From contig NW_004087683.1 of the NCBI RefSeq assembly GCF_000220395.1, forward strand, positions 1 to 50,582: a stretch of 50,582 bases of DNA, given 5' to 3'. The stretch's first letter is position 1. Each line of letters opens with the position of its first letter. A program made the translations under genes and the position numbers. Shown piece after piece: positions 36,460 through 49,900 of this stretch. The DNA is from Ichthyophthirius multifiliis. Lineage: Eukaryota; Ciliophora; Oligohymenophorea; Hymenostomatida. A model generated the notes under the pieces. That model saw only the letters and a list, made by a program, of their open reading frames with translations. It was not told the DNA's origin and searched no databases.

Positions 36460-39131
36460 ATGAATTAAGATTCACAGCAAGAAAAATATTTATAAGAGTT
36501 TATATAAAAAAATAAAAAGAAAAAGCAATAATGGGAAAAATTATTTAAACCAACAATAGAATTCAAAGAATTAAGTACTAACAGATAAAGAAATTTTAAT
36601 GTTTAGAATACTTTAAGAAATTAACAATATGTTCCTTAAAATATAATTTATTCAGATATAGTAGTTAAGTAAAGTCATAGTAATAAAAAATAATAATATA
36701 GATTTTATTTGTTTATTTTTTTAAAAAAAGCTGGTCTATTAAGCCATAAAAGGTTATTAATTTTATAAAATGGAGTTTTATCTTATTTTTCTAAAGTTCC
36801 TTAAAATTTAAACTGTAAGCAACAAATACATATATATATATACATAAATAATTTTTTTGTTAACAAAATAAAATAAAAAAAGAAGAAAATTAATATGAAT
36901 TAATTAAAACAATAATTGAATTACCTAAAGCATCAATTTATGTAAATAAGATATATTCAGTAGAACCATCATTTGATAATAAGAAACAAAATCAATTTAT
37001 ATTAACATTTAATACTGAAGATAAAATAAATAAATCTCATTTAACATAAAATAATAAAAAAGATAATAAAAAATTATAAATTAAACATGCTTAAAAAATA
37101 ACAAAATGGACATTTACATGTGATACAAATGAAAAAAGAAATAAATGGGTATTTTTTTGAAATAAAAAATAAAAAAAATATAAAAAAGATTTAAATGATA
37201 CATTTTGCAAAAATACCTCCATTAAATGTTGATTTAGAAAAAGAAATAAGAAGACAAAAAGAAGAATTAGAACGCGAAAATTAAGAAGAAATAAAATTAA
37301 AAAAAAATTAATAAATAGAAAAAATGCTTAAAAAACTAGAAGTAGAATAAAAAGAAAGAATTCGTTTATAATAAATACAAGAAGAATAAAAAAAACAAGA
37401 ACTCCAATAAGAATAAGAATAAGAATTAGAATAAGAATAAGAATTAGAAATATAAAAAACAATTAAATAGCAAGAAGAAGAAGAAGAAATGTTTAAAAAA
37501 GAAGAATATTTATGTGAATTAACTTAGTAATAATATTAAACATATTAAGAAGAAAAAGATTAATTACAAATAAGTATAAGAAAAAGTATATATAAAAATA
37601 AAAACTAATAATATTAAGAAGAAATAGAAGCATAAAGTATAAATTAGAGTATATATAAAATAAATAAATAAGAAGAATAAACAAAATAAAAAAGTATGTT
37701 AAAAGAATTAATTTTTAAAGAAGAAAATAATAATAACTTTGAATAAATTTAAAAATATTAAGATTTTCTAGAAAATATTTGTTAATAAAAAAACTATTAA
37801 AATAACTCTTATGATGAATAAGCATTTCTCTCCAAAAATAAGGCCTTATATTCACACATTAAATAATTTAACGAAAAAACTAAATAAATTTCCATTTAAT
37901 TAATCGAAGAGGAATCCTTACCATATGACTAATAAAAATATAAAGAAATTATCAATCTAAATGAAATTAATTAATTTTTTTCACAACAATCTAATACTAA
38001 AGTATATATAATAGACAACATAGCATTCAAATTAGCATTCTCAAGTATGAAATCAGAAGAGGTATTTGACGAAATAAGCAATAATTATTAATAAATATCT
38101 ATTTATGATGAAGAATCTATTAAATAATTAAAAAATGAATTCAGAGCATATAATAAACTAAATAATGGCATCATAAACATCTTGTAAAATAGTTCTAAAT
38201 TTAATTGTTTTACACTTAGAGTACCTTTAGTTAATATTTTGGAATATAAAGGGGTATTAGTATTGTCTTTATCAATCCCTAATATAAATAAAGAATATGG
38301 GCTAATAAAAGGGTTTGATGCAAGCAAATAATATATAAACAAAAGTAACTTATAAATAGAATAAGATTTAGTAAAATTAGGAAAAGAAATGAATTTGTAA
38401 TTAGAAAAATGCTAATAAATAAGCATCTATTAAGATTCGTAAAATTAAAATATTAATTATATACTCAAAGTTCAAAATTTATTCCCTATTGAAGTAAATA
38501 TAAATAATAATAGTCTCAATTTATGGTAGAAAATAAGGCCAGAATATTTAATTGGATATGAAAAAATTTTAAACTCGGATTGCTTTTTTAATCATTTTAA
38601 TTCTGAAAATGATGAGTTGGAACTATCGGAAGCTTCTTAGATATTAAGAGAAAATTATTTAATGGAGTTTTGTGAAAAAATGGAAAATTTGGATTTCTTG
38701 CCATTAGATTCTTATTAAATATCAAATGTTTTACATGAAAATGGAGTTAATGTTAGGTTTTTAGGTGAAATATACAAATTGAGTAAGCTGAAATTTATTA
38801 AAGAGTTATGTCAAGTAGAAATTGTTTCAAGAATTTGTAAAAAAATACTAAGGAATAATATTTATGATTGCAAAAGAAATTTCTTTTAAGGAGAGATGAA
38901 AAATTTTTAAATTAATATAAAAACAAATAAAATGTAATAATGGAAAAAAAGTTAAGATAATAATTCAAATTTTAAAAGTATTAATAATGAAAGTTAAGAA
39001 GATGACAAAAAAAAAAAAATTTAAAATTGTCATAATTATTTAATAGAAAATTTACTTGATTTTCTTAATTTATTATTGGGTTCAGGTTAGGAAACTTAAT
39101 ATTTTTGGAATTAAATTATAAGTAATAATTT

Positions 39132-39201
<70 letters not shown>

Positions 39202-40711
39202 TTTCATCTATTTTTTTTATCTATTTAGATAAATAAGCTATTGTAGATTTCAAATGTTAAATTAATTAATAGGATATAATTAATGGAGGTTTATTAAACG
39301 CTATTAAATATCATTGCAATATAGATTTTGATTTTGATTTGAATATAGATATATTCGATTGTACTTAACCTTTAAAAAAAGAAAATATTAAAGGTTTTTT
39401 ATGTACATAGAAATCATATGATTAAAGTGCCCTTTTAATAAATAGACTTGGTTCAAAATATAAATAATAGATGTCTTAAAATTAAAATGAATAAGCATTT
39501 TAATCTTTAAATTATATTCTTCATGTATAAGAATGGAATAATGAAAATTTATTTTATTTCATAAAACTTTTATCTGATTAAAGTGAAATATTATTGAATT
39601 TTTATAATTTTGAATAGTCTATTGAAAAAGCCCATTTTATTTTAAATATAGCACCTAAATATCATATATGCTAATTAAAAGCATTAGGAAATTTAATAAA
39701 GGCAAAATTAATGAAAAAGGAAAATTAAAAATGTATCGAATACTTTGATAAAGCAGTTTAAATTATTGAATTTAATTTAGGATAAGCTCATCCTATGCAT
39801 AGTATTTTATATAGTATTTTAGGATATTTTTATTTTTAAAAAAAATAATATGATGACGCTTTGTCTTTATATAAAAGTAGTCTTATGAATAGTAAAAAAT
39901 CTCTTGGATAATATCATTTATAGACAGCTGAAATTTATAAAGATATAGGATTAGTTTATATGAAAATGGGCGAATAAGAAAATGCTTTTACAAACTTTAT
40001 TAATGCATCGTAAATATTTTAAAAATAAAATAAATTGAAGTCTTTGTAATATGCTAATTTAATCACTTAAATTGCTAATTTGTGTATTGTTTAAAGTAAT
40101 TAAATTTGTAAATATCAATAATTATTTATATATATATTTTTCTTTTAACAATTTAAGATAAGTTATAAGAAAGTTTGTACTATTGTAACATAAGTGTTAG
40201 TATATATGAATATTATTAAAAGACACATTAAAAAGATTTAATAGACTCTTAATTGATTTTGCGTAGAATTTATGAATTGACATAAAAATGGGATAAATGT
40301 ATTGAAATAGCTGATTATATTTATAATTTAATATAAAATATTCAATAGGATGAATAATATATTTAATAAATATATGAAATTATAATAAAGACGCTTTTAT
40401 AAATACATGTTTTTAATTCTAATGGAAACTAAATAAACATGTTAAAAATTTTAACTTAAACAATAGAAAATGTGATAAAAGAAGAGAATTAAATCGAAAA
40501 CATTTTTAGTTATGAAATTATATTATATAAATAATCATTTTAATATTTGTACAATATACTGCAAAATAAAAATATTAATATTTCTAAATTTATATAAGAA
40601 ACTATTGATTGTATTATATGCAATCATTAACTTATATTAAATCTTGAATTTTGTGAATTCTATAGAGATAATATATTAAATTTATAAAATTGTTAATTGA
40701 AGTTGTAATGA
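36460..40711 (+). CDS. PH domain + coiled coil + CLU + TPR protein
   Basis: Multidomain protein. An N-terminal PH-like domain (AGLLSHKRLLILQNGVLSYF, then ITKWTFTCDTNEKRNKW) is followed by a long Glu/Gln/Lys coiled coil (about 37210-37700). Then a CLU domain: CFTLRVPLVNILEYKGVLVL, IKGFDASKQYINKSN, IRPEYLIGYEKIL, LHENGVNVRFLGEIYKLSKL and CQVEIVSRICKKILRNN, the 'GINxRYLG..EMVaRa.K' signature of clustered-mitochondria proteins. The C-terminal part has kinesin-light-chain-like TPRs (HPMHSILYSILGYFYFQKK, YDDALSLYKSSL, TAEIYKDIGLVYMKMGEQ). CLU proteins bind mRNAs for mitochondrial proteins and set mitochondrial distribution. Introns: 36815-36892, 37149-37188 and a TA-rich one about 39120-39231. TGA at 40709-40711. 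The PH domain is not a usual CLU partner; it could target a phosphoinositide membrane (inference). Confidence 0.72.
39138..39205. repeat. (TA)n microsatellite in an intron
   Basis: Long nearly perfect TA run, broken once by CA, inside the intron between the CLU domain and the TPR part of the gene. Confidence 0.85.
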
Positions 40712-41358
40712 TTTTTTTAATTAAAGAATAATAATATATATAATAACATTTAATTATTTTATATTTATTTATTTTTTTAATAAATATTAGGGCTTTTAAA
40801 AATTTTGAAAATATATAATATTTTATAGGAAGTAATTTTATTAAAGAAATTATTTAAAAAATCTGAAATAAAAAAATTTATTAATATAATATATTTATTG
40901 TTAGAAATTACTATTTTATATGAGCAATTAATTAACATTTTAAATATATATTTATTTATAAATATATTATTTTTTATTAATCATATTTTAAAAGTTTATT
41001 TTTGCATTTAATCAACCATTTACAATATATTATTTTTTAATAATATTTATTTAATTTGTAATTATCCTTGAAAATACTTATTATATTATATAAATAAGAT
41101 ATTTATATTTTTTTTTAATATATATATATTTATATACATAAAATTATTTTATAAAACAATTAAATTATTATTATATATTAATATTATATTTATTTAAAAA
41201 ATATCTTTTTATTAAATTAATTTAAATAATTATAAATAAAAAATATATAGATTGAATATAAAAAAAAGAAAAAGAAATTTTAACACCAAAAAGTAAAAAA
41301 TAAGAAAAAAAATTAAAAATTAAATAATATAATATATAAAAGTTGTAAAATAAAAAAA
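40712..41358. other. Intergenic, no gene seen
   Basis: About 650 bp of A/T low complexity between the CLU gene and the dynein gene (same strand), presumably holding the dynein promoter. No site recognised. Confidence 0.6.
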
Positions 41359-43253
41359 ATGGATAATTAAGATTCTTCATAAATATAACTTTAAGAATCA
41401 AAATCCAAAGAATTAATATAAACTGTTTTAGGTGAAGAACTAGAGCCTTTAAACATGTACATATCATCTCTATGTACTACTCTTTTATAAGTAGATTCTG
41501 ATTTTTATCATAAAATACTCCATTAAGAATCAAACTAATTGCAAATATCTAAATTTGTCCAAGAATCTCACCAAAAGATATTAATAGTTTCTAAAGGAGA
41601 AAAAAACCCTAAAGATGAGAAAAGCCTGATATTTATAAATTTTTCTTTAGAAATAAATACTACGGACATAACTTGTCATTCTATAGCTTTTATAAAAAGA
41701 CCTAATTTCGCATTATAATAAAATTTCAGTGGATATTCTAATCTTTTGTAAATTATTAACTTAGGATATTATGGACATGATTCTTCTCCTGTATCTATAA
41801 ACCATTTATATGTACAGAATTTCTTCCTACCTGTATTCAATAACTATAGAAACGATTTTGAATAAAAAGCTCCTAATAATAAATAAGCTTATTAATCTCT
41901 TCTTAAAAAATTAAATGAATTTAACTTAGCTTTAATTTAATGTTAATAAAATGTCGAAGTTCCAGAAATTGTTCTTTATTTAGATCCTACATTAAGAGAA
42001 AGGGTTCTATAATTAAAACAATAAGGAAAAACAGCAAGTGTAAATGATTTCGAAAATCTTTTGAATAACGAAGATTTTATTAATAATTTATGCTAATGTG
42101 TCACTAAATGGACAAAAGATATATAAGCAGTCATTAAAATTAATTATGATGTAAAAAAAATAATTATAAAAATATATAATTATATTTAAATTTTCAAAGG
42201 TTAGTAGTGGTACAACGTTATAGGAAATAAATTATTGGTTAAGTTACGAGAGAAGTTTAAATTTGATAAATTAATAAATAAATCTTCCCGAAGTCTAATT
42301 AACAATCGATATATTAAAATAAAAGAAGAAATTTACAATAACCATGACATTCGAAGAGGATTTAAAATTCAAAGAATAATTACAAAATTGTCAAAAATGT
42401 AATGCTTTTATGAAAGAATTTCCATTAAATGATTTATTATCAGCCGGGACATTAGCCGAAGTTAAAAATTCAATTACTTTTATATATAACCATATGAAAA
42501 ATATTCGATCTATAAGTTCTTATACTACAAGGGCCTTTGATTTATTAGAAACCTTATCAAGAGATTTAAATAATTAAATGACTAAAATTCTAGGCAATTA
42601 TAAACTTATGACTATGAATTATGATCATTTTATTGATTTAATGAAAGAGTGTGATGAAATTTTCAAAAGATGGGAAAAAGAATATGCAGCTTTTAAATAA
42701 AGTATTTAATATAAAACTTAAACTTCAAGGTATTTCCTACATGTTGACTTTTTGTAAAAAAGACTCAATTTAATTCAAGAAATTAGGAAATTACACTTCA
42801 CATTAAATGAAGTTATTTAAAATATTATCAATAAGGAAAAAAGCGGTGATAGATTTGGAGATGCAAGCTTTTTGTCTACAAAGGAAATTAATGAAGCTTA
42901 TAGTATTTTTGATGATATTGATATTTTGAATTCAACAGATGAAGGCGAGTTGTCAGTTAAATAAGCAAAGAATTAATATGAATAAAGAATTGATCAAATA
43001 GAAATTAAAATTACTTCACAACTAAGAGATAAATTAGGTCAAGCCAAAGAAAATGCAAATGAAATGTTCAGAATCTTTAATAAATTTAATAAGCTTTTTG
43101 TGCGCCCTCATATAAGGGGAGCTATTTAAGAATATTAATCCGATTTACTTGAAAAGGTTCAAAAGAAAATTACTTAACTAAGAGAGAAATTTGTAAAAAA
43201 GTATAATAATACTGAAAATGCAGTGATATGTTAAGTAATTTTTAAAAAAAATT

Positions 43254-43313
<60 letters not shown>

Positions 43314-46300
43314 TAAATCTATTCAAAATACTAATAAATTTATATTTTTATTTAATTAAAAGGTTAGGGATGTTCCTAATATTGCCGGAAGTGTCATCTG
43401 GGCAAATTAAATGGTAAAAAAATTAAACAAATATATGGAAAAAGTTGCTGATGTATTAGGAGATAAATGGACTGAACATCATTAAGGATAAAAATGTAAA
43501 GAAGATTGTGAAGAATTTAAGAAATTTTTAAATATTTAACCTATTGTAGATGAATGGAATAACGAAATATTAAACCTAAACCAAGCTACTGCCGAAAATG
43601 AACGCATTTTCAAAATAGTTTAAAAAAGAAAACTTGAATTAGTAGTAAATTACGACGAAAGATAAATTAATCTATTTAAAGATATTAGAATTTTAGAATT
43701 GTAGAAATCTAGGCATAGTACATCTTTAAAATATGTTGCTAATAAAGCCAAAATGATATATCCATATGCTATGTCTATATAGGAATCAATATAGTCTTAT
43801 AATTAGATTGTTTCCTAAGTAGATGATAAGATGAAAAAGCTTGTAACTTCCCATAAGTTAAAAATACATCAAACAATAAAAAAAGGAATGGTTATTAACT
43901 GGAATAGTAATAATTTTATTGCTAATTATACTAAAGATTTGGCTGATGTTGTATTAAAATTGGAAGAAGCTGTTAATGGTTTAAATGATTTTGGTTAATA
44001 AATAGAATCAATACTTGCTTTTTTGAAAACATGTAATACAACTTATGAAACATTTAAAGAAAAATTAGGATAAATTTAAAAACTTATTGATGAATTTAAC
44101 CTTAGAGGATATTCTAATTTACATATATGGGTACCTGAAATAGATTCAAAAGTGGAAAATATTCTTGGGGAAAGATTAGTCTAAATGATCAATAAATGGA
44201 TGGTAGAATTTGAATAATATTATTAAGTGGAAAAAAGGGAATTTATAGAAATGTATACGAAACATGAATTAAAAATTAAAGATTAAATCATATAAATTGA
44301 TCCTCCTATCGAATATGCGAGATATTATTGGTTTTAATAATTTAATCAGATGTTAGGTATTGTTTGTACATTACCAAGGTATAAATAATATTATTTTTTT
44401 AATTTATTTTAAATAATATGTATAAATGTATATATATTTTAGATTAGAAGCAACTAGATATGAAACTTCTATATAAACGGTAGATAGTAATAGAGTATTA
44501 GATTACTCCTCAATTATAGGAAAAATATAAAAAGATATTATATAATAAGCTTATGGCAGATTAGATCAAGTACTAAAAGATAGTGAAAATTATGTAAATA
44601 CATGGTTAAGTTATTAATCTTTATGGTAAATTGATTAAAAAAAAGTTTACGAATTACTAGGAGATGATATTGGTAAATGGTAGTAATTATTATCTGAAAT
44701 AAAATAAGGGAGAAGTACTTTTGATAATTCTGAAACAGATATTTATTTTGGAGCTGTTTTAATTGATTATAAATTAGTTCAAACAAAAATAAACAATAAA
44801 TACGATTAATGGCATAAGGATATTTTAGATCATTTTGGACACACTTTTGGAGATAAATTAAGAGATTTTTACTCAAAAATATCGAATTCGAGAATCAAGT
44901 TAGAAAAAATAAACTTCAAAAATACTAATAATACTGATATTACAATATAAATTACTGAAGTAAAAGAAATGATGGGAAAATATCAAGAATGGTCTAATGA
45001 AATTGAAGTTTTTAGGACAGGATAGAAATTATTAGAAAGATAAAGGTTAATATAATTAATTTTTTTTTTAAAAAAAAAAAATGTAATTATTTTTGTTATA
45101 TAGATTTGTTTATCCATAAGATTGGTTATGGTTAGATTAAGTAGATGGAGAATGGTCGAATTTTAAATAATTAGTACACAGATAGAATTAATAATTAGAT
45201 AAAGAAATACCTAATTTATAAACTAAAATATTATAAGATGAAGCTGTATTGAATGAAAAGATAAAAGAACTAGATGATATATGGAAAACTAAAAAACCTT
45301 ATTCAGGAAGCATAATGCCTGGAGAAGCACTAGATGCATTAAATATTTGCAGTGGATTTTTGGGCAGAATTAAAGATAGTTACTCAAATTGTTGTAAAGC
45401 GAAATTATTATTAAATTTAGAACCAGGAAATATGCAAAAACTAGATGATTTAGAAGAAGAAATTGTCGGTTTAAAAGAATTTTGGATTGAAATGAATAAA
45501 GTTTGGTAAGGAATTGAAAATTTAAGAGATACTCCTATAAATGCTTTGTAGTTTAAAAAAATAAAAGAAGCAATGGATAATGCTAATAAGTATATGAGTG
45601 AAATGCCTACTAAATATCACTCATATGATGCTTATGAAGATACTAGATAAAGGTTAAAAAATTATGTCAAAATGAATAAAATTATTGAAAATTTAAAAAC
45701 TGAAGCTATTGAAATTAGACATTGGGAAATTATATTGAAAAAAATGAAAGTAATTAAAAATATTAATATAATATATGTTTAATATTTATTTAAAAAAAAT
45801 ATATTTTAATACAGATTCGAGCTAATTTTAATGATTTAACACTCGGATTTTTATGGAAAGACGAATTAATATTCAAATACGAAAAACCTATAGAAGAAGT
45901 AATAGTAGTAGCTTAAGGAGAATTTGTATTAAAATGCATGATTAAAGGCGTAAAAGATTTCTGGAATACTTTTGAACTAGAACTTGTAAGGTATTAAAGT
46001 AAATGCTAATTAATTAAAGGTTGGGATGAATTATTTGCTAAACTAGATGAAGATTTAGGCACTTTAGCTTCTATGAAAATATCTCCTTATTATAAATAGT
46101 TTTAGGAAGAAATAGGACCATGGGATGATAAATTATAAAAAATAAGAATTTTATTAGATTCATGGATTGATGTATAAAGAAAATGGGTTTATTTAGAAGG
46201 AATATTTTTCGGATCTTCAGATATAAAGATTCAATTATAGAATGAATATAATAGATTTAAAGGAATAGATAGCGAGTTTATATCTTTAATGAAAAAAGTT

Positions 46301-46906
46301 GCAAAAACACCATCTTTATTGGAAGTAATTGCAATTCCTGGACTTTAAAAAACTCTGGAAAGACTTGCCGATTTATTAGCGAAAATATAAAAGGCTTTAG
46401 GAGAATATTTGGAAACTTAAAGAAGTGCATTTGCGAGATTTTATTTCATAGGAGATGAAGATTTACTAGAAATTATTGGAAATAGTAAAGATGTAACTAA
46501 TGTTCAAAGACATTTCCCAAAAATGTATGCAGGAATAACAACTTTAATTTCGATAAAAAATGATAAAGGAGATAGTATTATTCAGGGAATGAATTCTAAA
46601 GAAGGAGAAAGTGTAAGGTTTGAATTAGAAATAAATGTAGGTGATGACCCTTAAATAAATGTCTGGTTGAGTAAAGTAGATGATTAAATGAGACTTTCAT
46701 TAGCTACAAATTTATAAAATTCAATAAAGGATATTGCAGCAATAGAATAAGGAGATGATACAGCTTTACTAGATATAATAGCTAAATAACCAGCATAAAC
46801 AGGATTATTATCATTATAAGTAAAAAAAAAAAATATGTGAATATAAAATGAAATATAAATTTATGAATATAAAAAAAAAATATATATATAAAATTATATA
46901 TAAATA

Positions 46907-46948
<42 letters not shown>

Positions 46949-49900
46949 TTTAAATTATAGGTTTTTTGGTGTAGTAGAGTTGAAAAAGGTTTTGAAACAA
47001 ACTAATTAAGCGAAGTAGTTGATTATATTATAAGATTTTTAAGTATTTTAGCAAGTAATGTCATAAAAGATTTAAAGAAAGACCTTAGATAGAAATTCGA
47101 ATAAATAATTACTGATTTTGTGCATTAAAGAGACGTTACTCGTAGTTTATTATAAAAAAAAGTTGATAATGCAAAAGATTTTTCCTGGTAATATCACATG
47201 AGATTTACTTGGTATATAAAAGAATAAGATCCACTAAAAAAACTTCTTATTTAAATGGCTAATGCATAATTCCATTATGGTTTCGAATATCTGGGTGTTG
47301 GTGAAAAACTAGTATAAACATAACTTACTGATAAATGCTATTTAACACTTACTTAAGCACTTCATCTAAGAATGGGAGGTTCTCCATTTGGACCAGCAGG
47401 TACTGGAAAGACTGAATCTGTCAAAGCTTTGGGAAGTTAATTAGGTAGATTTGTTTTAGTTTTTAATTGCGATGAAACTTTTGATTTTCATGCTATGGGA
47501 CGTATTTTTGTTGGTTTATGTTAGGTAATAATATTTATATATTTTTTTTTTATATTTATGTTTTATTATATATTTGATTAGGTTGGTGCTTGGGGATGTT
47601 TCGATGAGTTTAATAGATTAGAAGAACGTATGTTATCAGCTTGCTCTTAATAAATTTTAATTATTTAAAGCGGCTTAAGAGAAAGACTTAATAAAATAGA
47701 TTTAATGAACAGAGATGTTAAATTAAACTCTAAAATGGGTGTTTTTGTTACTATGAACCCTGGTTATGCTGGTCGTTCGAATTTACCGGAAAATCTAAAA
47801 TAACTATTCAGATAAATGGCTATGGTTAAACCTGATAGAGAATTAATTGCTTAAGTTATGTTATATTCTTAAGGATTTAAGACTGCAGAAAAATTGGCTG
47901 GAAAAATAGTTTCTTTATTTGAATTGTGTAATGATTAATTATCTTCATAACCTCATTATGATTTTGGATTGCGTGCATTAAAATCAGTACTTGTAAGTTC
48001 AGGAAATATGAAAAGACAAGAATCTTCATAAATTCAAAATTTAAATAATTTCACTGAAAATGAATTAAAAGTTAATAAAAAATATATATTATATTATATA
48101 CATATAAATAGGAATTTGAATAAAAAATATTATTAAGAAGTGTATGTGAAACAATTGTCCCTAAATTAATATCCGAAGATGTCCCTTTGTTATCAAATTT
48201 ACTGTCCGGTGTATTCCCTGGTTCATCAATTCCTGAAATAAAAGAAACCGAACTCCGTAAAGAAATAGAGAAAGTATGTCAATAACGTAATTATTTATCA
48301 ACTGAACCATTTATGTAAAAAGTACTTTAGCTTTACTAAATCTAGCGTCTACATCACGGTGTAATGATGGTTGGACCTTCTGGTTGTGGAAAAAGTATAG
48401 CCTGGCGTATTTTGTAAGAAGCCATGTATAGAGTTGATAAAGTGAAAGGTGAATACTATATAGTGGACCCTAAAGCAATTATAAAAGACGAGTTATATGG
48501 AAAATTAGATAATACAACTTTAGAATGGACAGATGGTGTTTTTACAGGTATTTTAAGAAAAATAACTGAAAATGTAAGAGGTGAATCTACAAAAAACCAC
48601 TGGATTATTTTCGATGGAGATGTAGATCCTGAATGGGCTGAGAATTTAAATTCTGTTTTAGATGATAATAAATTGCTTACATTACCAAATGGTGAAAGAA
48701 TTGCGATTCCACCAAATGTTAGAATTATGTTCGAAGTAGAAACTTTAAAATATGCCACTTTGGCTACTGTATCTCGTTGTGGTATGGTCTGGTTTTCGGA
48801 TGAGATTGTCACATTTAATATGATTTTCCATAATTACATAAATAGACTTAAATAAGAAAATTACGACGAAATCCCAAAAGAAGATGAAGAAGAGAAACAA
48901 AAATAAAATAAAAAGGAAACACCAGAAAGTATTACTAGAAAATAATGCGTAGATGCCATTTAAGGTCTTTTTTTAGATAATGATCTATCTTTTGCTTAAT
49001 AATTAGTCGATTTGGCTCTTAAATTCCCTCATGTAATGGAATTTACAAGAATTAGAGTATTAGAAGCTTCATTTGCTTTATTAAGAAAAGGTATTTCTAA
49101 TGTAATTGAATATAATGAATAGAGAATTGATTTCCCTTTAGAAAATGAAATCTTAGTTAAATATATGTAAAAATGGGCGCTATTTTCTTTAATGTGGGGT
49201 GTTGCAGGATCCATGACACTCTATTAAAGATAATTATTTGGTGAATAGGTTGCTAAATTTTGTCCTGTAGATCTTCCTAATGTAACAAAAAATATACATA
49301 TATACCATAATAAATAATATATAAAATAAAGGTTGGACCAGGATAAGAAAGTTTAATTGATTTTGAAATTAGAATTGAAGATGGAAATTGGTATCCTTGG
49401 AAGAAAAAAGTTCCTGCAGTAGAAATAGATCCAATGAAAGTAACCGATGCTGATTTAATTATTACAACAGTCGATACATTAAGACATTAGGAAGTCTTAT
49501 GTTCCTGGTTGAGTGAACATAGACCTTTTTTACTTTGTGGACCTCCCGGTTCTGGTAAAACAATGACTTTAATGAGTACATTAAAATCTTTACCTGATTT
49601 TGAGATGATTTTTGTGAATTTTTCGAGTTCTACTAATCCTTATTTAATATTGAAATAATTCGAATAATATTGTGAATATGTAAAAACTACCTAAGGTATG
49701 ATTTTAAGACCTAAATAACCTAATAAATGGCTAGTTGTATTTTGCGATGAAATAAATCTTCCTGATATGGATAAATATGGTACTATGACTGTTATTACAT
49801 TTTTAAGATAACTTACTGAATAGAAAGGATTTTGGAGACCAAATGATAAATAATGGATTTCTTTAGAAAGAATATAATTTGTAGGGGCATGTAATCCTCC

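Noticed and set aside
48456-48812. Minus-strand 118-aa frame
   Set aside because: Antisense to dynein AAA2, which is conserved on the plus strand.
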